Source of the DNA: Isosphaeraceae bacterium EP7
GTDB lineage: Bacteria > Planctomycetota > Planctomycetia > Isosphaerales > Isosphaeraceae
DNA length: 64,000 nt
Assembly (NCBI GenBank): GCA_038400315.1
Contig: CP151667.1
Span: forward strand, 2,491,174-2,555,173
Direction: 5' to 3'
Part shown: positions 18,201 to 26,126 of the stretch, piece after piece
How the letters are laid out: each line of letters opens with the position of its first letter
How positions within the stretch are numbered: the stretch's first letter is position 1
Translations under genes and position numbers: made by a program
The notes under the pieces: model-generated
Told to the model about the DNA's origin: nothing
Seen by the model: the letters and a program-made list of their open reading frames with translations, nothing else
Database searches by the model: none

Positions 18201-19471
18201 TCGACCTCGAAGCCGAGACTCCCCCTGTCGAACTGGCCGGCCACAGAGGACTCGACCGGCTTGACCTCAGCCCGGATGGGCGGTGGGTCGCGACCGGAGG
18301 AGAGCAGGGGACCGGGGTCAAGGTTTGGGACGCGCACCGGGGGACCTTGGCCTTCGACCTGTCCGTGGAGGGGAGTGCCGAGGTGATCTTCAGCCCCGAC
18401 GGCCACCTCCTCCTGACCGGCGGCGGTGACGAATATTGTCTCTGGGAGACGGCGACGTGGACGCCCCGGAAGCGGTTCCCCAGGATCGAGGCCGGGGGAC
18501 AGCCGGGGAAGGCGTCATTCAGCCCTGACGGGAGCATCCTCGCCGTCGCGCGCAGCCGAAGCCTGCTCCAACTCGTCGACCCAGAGACGGGCCGGGACCT
18601 GGCGACGCTCGAGCCACCCGACCCTCAGCAGGTTTCCGAACTCGTCTTCAGCCCGGAAGGACTCCTCACGGTCGCGACGTTCAATTCCGACGCGATCCAG
18701 ATCTGGGACCTGGACGCGGTCCGAGCAGGGCTCGCCGGGGTCGGCCTCGACTGGGCCGGGCCGCCCATCGACTCCCGATCTCGACCCCGGTCAATGCAGG
18801 CCCCCCTGAGGATCGTCGCCGAGACGGCCCGCTGGCTAGGCCCGTTCCAGGAGGGCGAGAGGCTCGCGCAGGTGGGGGCATGGGCCGAGGCGGCGGCACG
18901 CTACCGGGAGTCGATCGACGCGGGGGCCCCTGGCGTCGATCCCTGGGCTCGTCTGGCGATGTCCCGCCAGATCCTTGGCGATCAGGCCGGGTATCGCGAG
19001 GCATGCCGTCGGCTCGTCGCCGAGTTCGGAGAGAAGGTGGTGGCCCTCAAGACGGCCAATAACATCGCGTGGTCCTGCGCGTTCGGGCCGGGCTCGCTCG
19101 ACGACTATGGTCGAGTGATCGAGATGGCGAAGTCCGCCGCCGCCAGCCTTCCGGCGACGAACCGGCTGAATACCCTCGGCGCAATCCTCTATCGTGCTGG
19201 GAGATATCGCGAGTCGATCGGCCAGCTCGAGCGGTCAATCGTGTCCCACGGGGCAGGCGGAACGCCCTATGATTTCCTCTTCCTCGCCATGGCCCACCAG
19301 AAACTCGGCCACGTCGAGGAGGCGCGGGACTGGCTCCGACGCGCGAAAGAACCGGCCCCCACCGCGATGGCCAAGCCCGACGCCAGCGGCCTGTCTACGT
19401 GGGTTCCGCGGATGGAAATCGAGACCCTCCGACGCGAAGCCTCGGCATTGCTCGGGCAGCCAGGGCCCTGA
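15278..19471 (+). CDS. WD40-repeat Ser/Thr protein kinase, membrane-anchored
   Basis: 1397 aa from ATG 15278, seven bases after GAGGGG; an upstream TTG is in frame but has no site. Residues 1-80 are a planctomycete N-terminal segment. The kinase domain follows: IGRGGMGVVYEA (about 90), VALKVL (Lys about 113), LHRDIKPSNLLLD (about 277), LADFGLAK (about 297) and RYMAPERF. An insert of roughly 85 residues, rich in Thr, Ala and Glu, separates the hinge from the catalytic loop. A single membrane span lies near 448-466. About 600 residues of WD40-like blades (FSPDGRxLAxxxxDGxxxxWD) follow, then a C-terminal helical region resembling TPR. Kinase inside, sensor repeats outside is the usual topology. 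Coupled to the upstream sigma factor and the downstream FHA gene. Confidence 0.93.
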   Translation: MISTDGDRDPLDQLAEEYLERYRRGERPAVSDFMARIPGQAAEVRDLLSALLMLEGLKPQGDQTRDFAKGGVGAGLGTGLELVGDFRIVREIGRGGMGVVYEAEQISLGRRVALKVLSPSTVRTSQQVQRFLREARAAAQLHHTNIVPVFGVGDQDGLHYYAMQFIGGQGLDKVLDEVKRLRGRATGLTARENPETGNERSGPTATEASSRLMTGGYETTLASSEALDTPRAAPMARTVEPSFARATDSDGRYAMSVARVGVQVAEALEYAHHQGILHRDIKPSNLLLDLKGNVWLADFGLAKSSEDDDLTQTGDLIGTLRYMAPERFRGVCDARSDVHALGLTLFECLALRPAFEASSREGLVFQMTEKEPLRLRSINPSVPRDLETIVHKAIEREPADRYPTAGRMADDLRCFLEHRPIEARRVGSTEKLTRWARRNPGLATLGTAVAVLLALIVVVIAVADLRLRGEHTKALANLRRAVTAEGEAVARLLESSLAQSRAGRMGGMEGRRFEGLRAVAEAARRDTGSTRLLDLRNEAIACLALADLRQRWRRNRALGDARLGLDFDPVLKRVARGTAAGEILIEDPASGQILRRIPGDGLLAVFLRFSPQGRFLAAKLTDRAGRTVLAVHDLEGGRCTLRVPDGVFADAIDYRPDGKTIVAGRRDGSIFVYDTETGNQEGRLAPGTVPGSIRFDPSGRRLAVVSPNSDQATQIRNMDGGAVVAEWKSPVGARSLAWHPDGRWLAVGGLDGRVHLLDPAAPSNPTRLLEKHDGPVVSLAAHPGGDLLASTSLDGTARIWDTRTAREIVKASLPDARSIRFSQDGQFLGPGHDGSSFWLWELAEGRELRTSVGVQELGAAAWSIDFLAQDNVLALAGLTGLRLESPERRAVPGFASMPETKAVAVSPNGSFLLTSGSSGLLRWPISRPSGDVLKVGPPSPVLPLEGLATGRLRLSRDGRTVAVIADEERGRVILLDLEAETPPVELAGHRGLDRLDLSPDGRWVATGGEQGTGVKVWDAHRGTLAFDLSVEGSAEVIFSPDGHLLLTGGGDEYCLWETATWTPRKRFPRIEAGGQPGKASFSPDGSILAVARSRSLLQLVDPETGRDLATLEPPDPQQVSELVFSPEGLLTVATFNSDAIQIWDLDAVRAGLAGVGLDWAGPPIDSRSRPRSMQAPLRIVAETARWLGPFQEGERLAQVGAWAEAAARYRESIDAGAPGVDPWARLAMSRQILGDQAGYREACRRLVAEFGEKVVALKTANNIAWSCAFGPGSLDDYGRVIEMAKSAAASLPATNRLNTLGAILYRAGRYRESIGQLERSIVSHGAGGTPYDFLFLAMAHQKLGHVEEARDWLRRAKEPAPTAMAKPDASGLSTWVPRMEIETLRREASALLGQPGP

Positions 19472-19633
19472 GCCCCGGCACTGGGATGATCCCCGATCAA
19501 GTTTCGCCCGTATGCGAGGACTCTTGTCCACGCCGGGCGCCAGTGCGCAGGTGTTGACTGGGGCGAGGCATGATCGGGTGACACGCCGATGACCTGGCCG
19601 CCGACTCAGGCTGCACCGATCGCAGGAAGAATC

Positions 19634-20080
19634 ATGCCCGCATACTTGATCTCTCTCAGTGGCCACCCGGACATCGCCCTGGCCCCGGGGTTGACCATCC
19701 TCGGCCGAATTTCCTGCTGCGACATTCAGATCAACTCGAAGTCAGTGTCAAGGCGCCATTGCTGTCTGGCATTGAGCCGCGGCAGGCTGTGCGTGCGCGA
19801 CCTGGGCAGCACAAATGGCTCCTGGATCAACGGGCGACGCATCGCCGGAGGCCTGTTAGGGCCCGGCGACGAGTTGGCGATCGGTCATCTCAAATATCGG
19901 CTCGTCACCGAAGGCTCCGAAGCTCCTCCCGCGCCGATCCGACCGGGCTTTGCCGAGGATCTCGAGACCACGCACCCCCGACCCGGCCCCCGCGTGCCCG
20001 GTCCTATTCCGCTACCGGAAACCTCACTTTTCGGCGATCGACCGGAGGCCGAGGCGGAACCGCCTCTCGTGCCTGTTTGA
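19634..20080 (+). CDS. FHA-domain protein
   Basis: 148 aa from ATG 19634, with AGGA six bases ahead; an earlier ATG at 19589 lacks a site. The forkhead-associated fold shows ILGRISCCDIQI, SVSRRHCCLAL, and DLGSTNGSWINGRRI, which include the phosphothreonine-contacting Arg, Ser-Arg-Arg-His and Asn. The C-terminal 45 residues are Pro-rich and probably unstructured. It follows the Ser/Thr kinase gene on the same strand, so binding to a Thr-phosphorylated partner of that kinase is the natural reading, though this is inference. Confidence 0.9.
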   Translation: MPAYLISLSGHPDIALAPGLTILGRISCCDIQINSKSVSRRHCCLALSRGRLCVRDLGSTNGSWINGRRIAGGLLGPGDELAIGHLKYRLVTEGSEAPPAPIRPGFAEDLETTHPRPGPRVPGPIPLPETSLFGDRPEAEAEPPLVPV

Positions 20081-20284
20081 GAGGAGTTGCTGGGTAGGAC
20101 GGGTCTTTCGGGCCGACTTCGGAAAAAGTCGCTTCCACCTGTCCCCGACAACGAGTCTCGCGCAGGTTCAAGCCTAGAGCACGACGGATCTAGGCTGTGA
20201 ACATGAAAGCCATGGATCCGCCCCGAGAGATACCTCGCGGGGTCCGCTGACGATACGCCTTCACCTTTCCCGGGAGCAGCAACG

Positions 20285-21871
20285 ATGAGCCAGTCGAACC
20301 GCGAACGCAATCGCAACCGCCTCGACCGCGGGGCCGTGCGGGCGAAGTCGTCATTCAAGACCACGTTGGAGATCCTGGAAGGCCGCGATTTGCCGGCCGT
20401 TCTCGCCCTCTTCTCGGCGGCCTCGGGGACACTTTCCGTCTTCGCAGACAACAACGACAACTCGGTCGTCGTGAGCCGGAATGCAGCCGGACAACTCCTG
20501 GTCAATAGTGGTGCGGTCGCAATCCAGGGGGGGGCGGCGTCCGTCGCAATTACCTCACTGATCCAGGTGTTCGGCCAGGGCGGGAACGACACGATCTCCC
20601 TGAATGAAAGCAACGGAGCGCTCCCGAGGAGCCTCATCTTCGGCGGGACAGGCAACGACGTCATCACAGGTGGCTCCGGGGGCGACCTCCTCTTCGGCCA
20701 GGCCGGCAACGACTCGTTGCTGGGCAAGGGAGGCATCGACCTACTCTTTGGCGGAACGGAGAATGACGTCCTGACCGGAGGGGACGCCGACGATCAGGCC
20801 TTCGGCGAGGCGGGCAACGACCGCATGATCTGGAATCCCGGCGACGACACCGACCTGAACGAAGGGGGCACGGGCGACGACACCGTCGAGGTCAACGGCG
20901 GCAACGGTGCCGAGCAGTTCACCGTGGTCGCGAACGGCACCCGGGTCCGGTTCGACCGCACGAACCCCGCCCCGTTCAGCCTGGACATCGGCACGTCGGA
21001 GAACCTCGTCGTGAACGCGAACGGCGGCGCCGATACGTTCTCGGCCGGCAACGGGCTCGCCGCACTGATCCAGATCACAGTCGACGGGGGCGCCGGGGAC
21101 GACACCATCCTGGGCGGCGACGGCGCCGACGTGCTCCTGGGCGGGGATGGCAACGACCTCATTGACGGCAACCGCGGCAACGACGTGGCGCTGATGGGCG
21201 CCGGCAACGACACTTTCGTCTGGGACCCGGGCGACGGCAGCGACGTCATCGAGGGCCAGGCTGGCTCCGATCGAATGACCTTCAACGGCGCTAATGTCGG
21301 CGAGAGGATCGATATTTCCGCCAACGGCGGGCGAGTTCGATTCTTCCGCAATGTGGCCAACATCACCATGGACCTCAATGACGTCGAGGGGGTCACCTTC
21401 AACGCCCTTGGCGGCTCCGATTTAATCACCGTCGGAGATGTCTCGGGAACCGACCTCGTCGACATCGTGCTCGACCTGGCGGGAACCCTAGGCGGCGGCG
21501 TTGGAGACGGTCAGGCTGACTCGATCGCCATCAACGGAACCAACGGCGACGACGTGATCTTCATCTCCGGAAACGCAACCGAGACGAACGTGCTCGGGCT
21601 CGCCGCGGTGGTGAAGGTCAAGCACTTCGACCTGGCAATCGACAGCCTGAATGTCTCAGCCCTGGCCGGCGACGACGTCGTGGAAGCCTCGGCCACCGCC
21701 GCCACTTCGATCCCCCTGATCCTCTCCGGAGGATCGGGCGACGACATCCTGCTTGGAGGGGCCGGCAACGACAACTTGCAGGGCGACGACGACGACGACG
21801 TCCTGCTCGGCGGGCCTGGCATCGATCTCCTCGTCGGCGGTGCCGGCGACGACATCGAGATCCAGGGCTGA
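20285..21871 (+). CDS. RTX-type calcium-binding repeat protein
   Basis: 528 aa. The N-terminus has a basic stretch, then LEILEGRDLPAV, a variant of the planctomycete LEPR/LLSA-like anchor-or-export motif. The rest is built of haemolysin-type nonapeptides (GGTGNDVITGGSGGDLLFGQ, GGAGDDTILGGDGADVLLGG, GGAGNDNLQGDDDDDVLLGG), in at least three blocks separated by beta-rich linkers. Such repeats bind calcium outside the cell and fold after secretion. GGGAG lies ahead of the start. It is the last gene of the rightward signalling cluster and may be an output of it. Type I secretion genes are not in the window. Confidence 0.9.
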   Translation: MSQSNRERNRNRLDRGAVRAKSSFKTTLEILEGRDLPAVLALFSAASGTLSVFADNNDNSVVVSRNAAGQLLVNSGAVAIQGGAASVAITSLIQVFGQGGNDTISLNESNGALPRSLIFGGTGNDVITGGSGGDLLFGQAGNDSLLGKGGIDLLFGGTENDVLTGGDADDQAFGEAGNDRMIWNPGDDTDLNEGGTGDDTVEVNGGNGAEQFTVVANGTRVRFDRTNPAPFSLDIGTSENLVVNANGGADTFSAGNGLAALIQITVDGGAGDDTILGGDGADVLLGGDGNDLIDGNRGNDVALMGAGNDTFVWDPGDGSDVIEGQAGSDRMTFNGANVGERIDISANGGRVRFFRNVANITMDLNDVEGVTFNALGGSDLITVGDVSGTDLVDIVLDLAGTLGGGVGDGQADSIAINGTNGDDVIFISGNATETNVLGLAAVVKVKHFDLAIDSLNVSALAGDDVVEASATAATSIPLILSGGSGDDILLGGAGNDNLQGDDDDDVLLGGPGIDLLVGGAGDDIEIQG

Positions 21872-21899
21872 GAACGATCCTGAGGGCAGTGCGTGAGGG

Positions 21900-21933
21900 T
21901 TGCATCCCGCAACGAACGAGTTGCGGGGTGCAA
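21900..21933 (+). terminator. Hairpin behind the RTX gene
   Basis: A 14-bp stem (TTGCATCCCGCAAC with GTTGCGGGGTGCAA, one G-U pair) with a six-base loop starts 29 bases after the stop. No U-run follows, so termination is inferred from position and stem strength only. Confidence 0.5.
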
Positions 21934-22199
21934 TCGAAGTGGTCGGCCGCCGGACTGCTATGCGTCGGAATGCACGAGCGGCGGACCCGTGAGACGGGCC
22001 TCTCAGCACCTCAACTAAGCTCGACTCACGCCGATTGAGGACCTCCATTCAATCTGGGCGAGTGCGAGCTGGATTCATTCGCGCCATCGCTCTGGGAGTT
22101 TCTCCGTCCCGTGGTGGCTCCCGGCCCTTGGCCTCCGCCGGTGACCAGATCCTCAGCCGCGCAACCCAGGGCGACGGAGTAGCTCGCGCAGGCCTTACC

Positions 22200-22560
22200 C
22201 GGACATCGAACGCCAGCGTCCCGCTTACACTACGGCAGCGCCGAGGTACAGCCGTGCCACGCCCGATTAGGGGCCGAGTCGGCACGGGGTCGTTCTCAGC
22301 ACGATCCGGCGAGACCATCCCCCATCGCCGCCGGGCGGGGGTGGGCACGGCACTCCTGGAAGGTGGACTCGGTAATCCAACGCGGTGTGTCTCGGGTGAG
22401 GATTTCGGCCGGGCCGAGGGTCGAGTCGGTGGTGTAGAAGTAATCATCGCGGTGAGTCCCCTCGAAGTCATGGGCGAACACCCAGGCGATGAGGACCAGC
22501 TCCCCGCCGGCCTTCTACCAGCGTGCCTTGGTGGTGACGACCTTGACCAGTCGCGCCCCT
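22200..22560 (-). pseudogene. DDE transposase remnant (IS701/IS4-like)
   Basis: The minus strand reads VKVVTTKARW, an in-frame TAG, then GGELVLIAWVFAHDFEGTHR followed by DDYFYTTDSTLGPAEI and TFQECRAH. This is the last catalytic part of an IS701-like DDE transposase (FxTTDxxLxxxxI...ExTFQExRxHLG). Further frameshifted pieces reach down to about 22200 (VLRTTPCRLG). A stop and several shifts make it dead. The family name rests on memory of the motif. Confidence 0.6.
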
Positions 22561-22619
22561 TCGCTGTACTACGCAGCTGGACGTAGTTCTCTTTGAATTC
22601 GAGGACGTAGCTTCCGGGC

Positions 22620-22642
22620 CTAAGTGGCTCATCCGGCAAGTG
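22620..22642. repeat. Inverted repeat, end nearest the stop codon
   Basis: It matches the reverse complement of 23823-23845 at 21 of 23 positions and overlaps the transposase stop codon at 22629. Confidence 0.85.
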
Positions 22643-23842
22643 TCCTGACACCCGGTACGGCGGCGATTCCCGGCGTTCGGCGTGGTTGATGGCGACGACG
22701 ACGGCCCCAGACGAAGGGGTGACGATGCGCGTTCCAGTACGCTGTCGCTCGTTCGACCGCCTGGCAGATCTCCTCCCAAGTCTCGAACCGGCGGCCCTTC
22801 AACGCCAGGCTTCTCAGCACCTTCCACCACGGCTCGATCAGGTTCAGGTACGCCGCGGAGACTGGCTGGAAGACGAACTCCCAGCGGGGATGGGCCAGGC
22901 TGAACAGCAGCACGTCGGTGGCGCGGTGGGCGCTCAGGTTGTCGAGGATGGCGTAGACCCGTTCGGCGTCCGCCGGGACCCACGCCTCGACCTGGCCGAG
23001 GAACTCGACCCAGTTGCGGGTCGAGCGGCTGTCGTAGGGGCGGGTGAAGGCTTCGCCAGTGGCGGGTCGGAAGGCGCCGAAGACGTAACCCTTGCCGCGG
23101 CGGCCGTAGTCGGCCTCCTGCCGAGCGCGGCCGGCGGGCTGGCGGCTGCCCTCGGCCGTCGTCTCGGGCTTGGTTCGCAGGGGGTTCTGTCCCGGGAAGC
23201 TTTTGGCGCTCTCCGGCCCCATTTCGTCGAGGCAGACGACCGCCGAATCCGCCGGAGGCTCGCGGTAGAGTCGCTCGATGGCCCCCTTTTTTCGGCGAAT
23301 TCGGGGTCCACCCGCTCGCCGAACCACGTCTCCTGCTTGCGCCAGCGGAGGCCCTCCTCCGCGAGGATCTCGTCGATCCGACTCCGCTTGATGGCGATGT
23401 CCTTCTGCTCGTTGAGGTAGGCCTCCAGGCGGTCGAGCGTCCAGCAGCCGAAGGGCAGGCCCAGGTCCTGGGGGGCGGTCAGCGCGACGGCCAGGACCTC
23501 GGCCCGCTGGTCGACGGTATAGGTCGGCGGTCGGCCGGCGCGGGGCCGCTCCTGGAGGCCGGCCATGCCCAGCTCGCTGAAGCGACGGATCCAAGCATAG
23601 ACGGTCGGCCGCGAGCAGCCGAGGGCCGCAGCGATGGTGGGGGCCGATCGGCCGTAGGCGGCCTCCTGGACGATGCGGGCTCGCTCGACCAGGCGGACCG
23701 GGGCGGTGCGCGAGTGGAGCAACTCGGCGATGGCCTGCTGCTCCTCGGACGTCATCGGGCGGAGAAGGACGCGGGCGGCCATGGCGAGGTCTCCTGGGAG
23801 ATACCTCCATCCACCTGCAAATCACCTGCCGGATGAACCACT
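22623..23842 (-). mobile_element. IS630-family insertion sequence with split transposase frame
   Basis: Near-perfect ends: 22620-22642 and 23823-23845 match as inverted repeats at 21 of 23 positions. TA dinucleotides at 22621-22622 and 23843-23844 mark the target. Removing the element and one TA joins the C-terminal codons of an older IS630 that lies on both sides. One transposase gene with a -1 slip site fills it. Confidence 0.87.
22629..23782 (-). CDS. IS630-family transposase made by a -1 slip
   Basis: The gene starts at ATG 23782 (MAARVLLRPMTSEEQQAIAE). The helix-turn-helix region reads APTIAAALGCSRPTVYAWIR. The zero frame continues past an A6 run (T6 on the plus strand, 23287-23292) without any further IS630 motif. 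A -1 slip turns EFAEKRGP into EFAEKKGAIERLY and opens the DDE core: VVCLDEMGPESAKSF, YAILDNLSAHRATD and AAYLNLIEPWWKVLR. The slip lies at the same HTH/DDE junction and in the same phase as in the 8.5-kb element. No other lesion is seen. Confidence 0.85.
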
Positions 23843-23845
23843 TAG
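23823..23845. repeat. Inverted repeat, end nearest the start codon
   Basis: Partner of 22620-22642. It contains the TA that borders the older IS630. Confidence 0.85.
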
Positions 23846-24409
23846 CTTGTAAAGCCAGCTTCAACCGCCTCGCTCAGTCCGATCCGCGTCGTGTGGCTCC
23901 GGTGGGGGGATCTCCAGATGCTCGACCTGGCGGAAGACCGGCTCGGTCCGGTTCAGCTCCGGCGAACACGGCGGCAGGTAGTACAGGTAGATCCCCTGAT
24001 CGGCCAGGCCCTTCCTCGCCGCCCGGATCACCCCGCTGATGTGGAAGCTGGGATGATCCAGCACCACCACCCGGAACCCTTCGACCACGACAGGGCCGTC
24101 GGGAACCCGATCAGGTCGTGCGAGTTCCAGGTCCGCTCGGCCGTGAAAACGTCCAGCCTGGGCGAGCCCCGAACGGCCGGTAGGCCGCCAAGGTGCTGAC
24201 CCGGCGGCCCTGGCGGCCTCGGGATCGGAGATCCTGCGCTAGCCCGGCTGGCTCCGGCTGTAGGCGATCGGCAGCATGGGGGAAAAGCCGCACTCGTCGA
24301 CGTAGTCGAGCACCATAGAGCCGGTCGGCGCCCTGGTCTTCAGGTTGGCCAGGACCTTGCCTGCCCGCTGCGCCTTGGCCGCGTCCTGCTCCTGCTCCTG
24401 CTCCTGCTT

Positions 24410-24436
24410 ATTGACGTTCAGGTAGCCCGGTACTTG
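24410..24436. repeat. Left inverted repeat of the IS630 at 24.4-25.5 kb
   Basis: An imperfect match to the reverse complement of 25494-25520, sharing the ATTGAC and TCAGGT blocks. It follows a CTCCTG tandem repeat that belongs to the interrupted older element. Confidence 0.75.
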
Positions 24437-25519
24437 TCACGCCCGTCGGATCGACTGTAGCATTCGGGGATGAAACCCCGGGGATCCGCCGCCGAACTGG
24501 AAGCTCGACGCCGACTGGCCGTCACCCGCGTCAACGAGGGCTGGAAGCAGAAGGATGTCGCCGCGTTCCTGGGCGTCTCGCTCAAGGCCGTCGGCAAGTC
24601 GATGGCCGCCTATCGCGCCTCCGGCGACGGCGGCCTGGCGGGCAAACCCCACCCGGGGCCCAAGCCGAAGCTGTCGGGCCGCCAGGAGGCGGTGGTCCTC
24701 TCCTGGCTGGCCGCCAGCCCCGAGGCCTTCGGCTTCAAGACCCGGCTCTGGACGACGCGGAGGCTGGCCGAGGTGATCGCCAAGCGGTACGGCGTCCGCT
24801 TCAACTCCAACGACCTGGCCGCGTGGCTGACGGCACGCGGCCAGTCACCGCAGAAGCCCGCGGTGGTGGCGGTCGAACGCGACAACCCGGCCATCGCCCG
24901 CTGGGCCGCCGAGGACTGGCCGCGCCTGGAAAAAAAGCCCGGGACGAGCACGCCCACCTCGTCCTGATCGACGAGAGCGGGTTCTTCATCAACCCCACGG
25001 TGCGCCGGACCTGGGCCCCGGTGGGGCGGACGCCGGTGCTCACCGGGTTCGGCCGGCACCGCGACAAGGTCTCGACGATCGCCGCCATCAGCGTCGCCCC
25101 GGTCCGGCGGCGGGTGGGGCTCTACTGGCGGACCGACCCGGCGCATTCCATCGACGCGGCGGCAGTCGTGGCATTCCTGGGGGGCCTGCTGCGACACCTG
25201 CGGGGGCGGGTCATCGTGGTCTGGGATGGTGGGAGCAATCACAAGGGCCCGCTGATCCGGGCGTTCCTGTCCCGCTATCCTCGCCTGCATCAGGGGCGGC
25301 TGCCGGCCTACGCCCCGGACCTCAACCCGGTGGAGTTCATCTGGGGGCACCTGAAGCACGGCCTGATGGCCAACTTCGTGCCCACAGACGTGCACGACCT
25401 GGATCGAGTCATCAACGGCCATCTGGAGCGACTCGGTGGCCAGCCCGCGATGATCCGGTCGCTGTGGAGGGGATCGAAACTCCCCCTCCTCGGCAAGAAC
25501 CTGGCCACCTGATTGTCAA
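24411..25519 (+). mobile_element. IS630-family insertion sequence inside an older IS630
   Basis: The ends 24410-24436 and 25494-25520 are inverted repeats with the shared form ATTGAC..TCAGGT.GCC.GGT.CTTG. TA at 24409-24410 and 25520-25521 flank the element. A decayed copy lies at 30.1-31.2 kb and a terminal scrap at 3.8 kb, so this family has moved at least three times in the window. Confidence 0.88.
24470..25512 (+). CDS. IS630-family transposase made by a -1 slip
   Basis: The gene starts at ATG 24470 (MKPRGSAAELEARRRLAVTR). The helix-turn-helix reads KQKDVAAFLGVSLKAVGKSM. At the A7G run 24930-24937 the zero frame (GAA AAA AAG) ends after PGTSTPTSS. A -1 slip reads EKKARDEHAHLVLIDESGFF and continues through the DDE core (VVWDGGSNHKG, DLNPVEFIWGHLKHG) to LLGKNLAT. 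The run has the exact phase of the classical A AAA AAG slippery heptamer. The catalytic residues are all present. Confidence 0.87.
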
Positions 25520-25520
25520 T
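25494..25520. repeat. Right inverted repeat of the IS630 at 24.4-25.5 kb
   Basis: It contains the last codons of the transposase gene and ends in GTCAAT next to the target TA. Confidence 0.75.
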
Positions 25521-26126
25521 AGGGGTCGAGGCGGTGCGGCGATTGCCGGCCTTTATTCTCTTGAGGGGTCGCGGGACCTGCCTGGGTCCCCGCTCGATGC
25601 CGCGCGTAGCCAGGGCCTCGGCGAGTTGGCGGCCGGTCCAGGGCCAGTGCGGCGGCGGGGGTAGAGGACCCCCGAGCCCCGCGAGATGAAGTCCTTGAGT
25701 AAGTCTCGGACGTTCTGGCCACAGTGGCCGAGATGAGCGGCGAGCCGGGGGGCCAACGACCCGGCATCGGCGAGGGTGAGCATCTCGGTGCGGTCGCAGC
25801 CCCTCGGCGGCAAGGCCTTCCGCCTCGGGTCGCGAAGTCGCCCGCGGGTAGCGTCGTCGAGGCGAATGCGGATCTTGCTGAAATCATAGGGAAACCACGT
25901 TCGGGTGGTTAGCGGCCTTCTCCTTCCTTCGAAGCCAGTTCAGGTTTGGCGACCGCGAGCAGCGTGCGTCATTCCCGTCAAAGATGATGATGGTGTTTGG
26001 ATCCGTCCAGGCGCTGTTGGCGGCCCTCGAAGTTAAGTTGCCTGGACCTTGGTGGGAGGTCTGTTCCGGCCACGCCGTTCCCGATAATTCCTTGGGCCTT
26101 GCGGTGACCAACTGGAAAACTCGGTT

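Larger units (their letters stand above)
22570..25900 (-). pseudogene. Older IS630 transposase in three pieces
   Basis: The minus strand carries an IS630 transposase cut twice by younger elements. Piece 1 (about 25900-25521) has the N-terminal half: KIRIRLDDATRGRLRD, RLAAHLGHCGQNVRDLLKDF, and WTGRQLAEALATRGI up to NRRTASTP. Piece 2 (24410-23843) resumes with KQEQEQEQDAAKAQRAGKVL, then VLDYVDECGFSPMLPIAYS, VVLDHPSFHISGVIRAARK and YLPPCSPELNRTEPVF, up to LSEAVEAGFTS. Piece 3 (22622 to about 22570) gives ARKLRP. Joining pieces 1 and 2 after deleting 24411-25519 plus one TA restores the reading frame exactly. The gene also has internal stops and frameshifts. Confidence 0.8.

Noticed and set aside
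20285-21871. DNA-level repeat array
   Set aside because: The periodicity comes from the RTX nonapeptides in the protein; the DNA copies are not identical.
23861-24088. A 75-aa minus-strand frame as a separate small gene
   Set aside because: It is the middle-to-C-terminal piece of the interrupted older IS630 (VVLDHPSFH, YLPPCSPELN) and not an independent gene.
24385-24408. CTCCTG tandem repeat as a regulatory or CRISPR-like repeat
   Set aside because: It encodes the QEQEQEQ stretch of the interrupted IS630 transposase. The unit is 6 bases without spacers.
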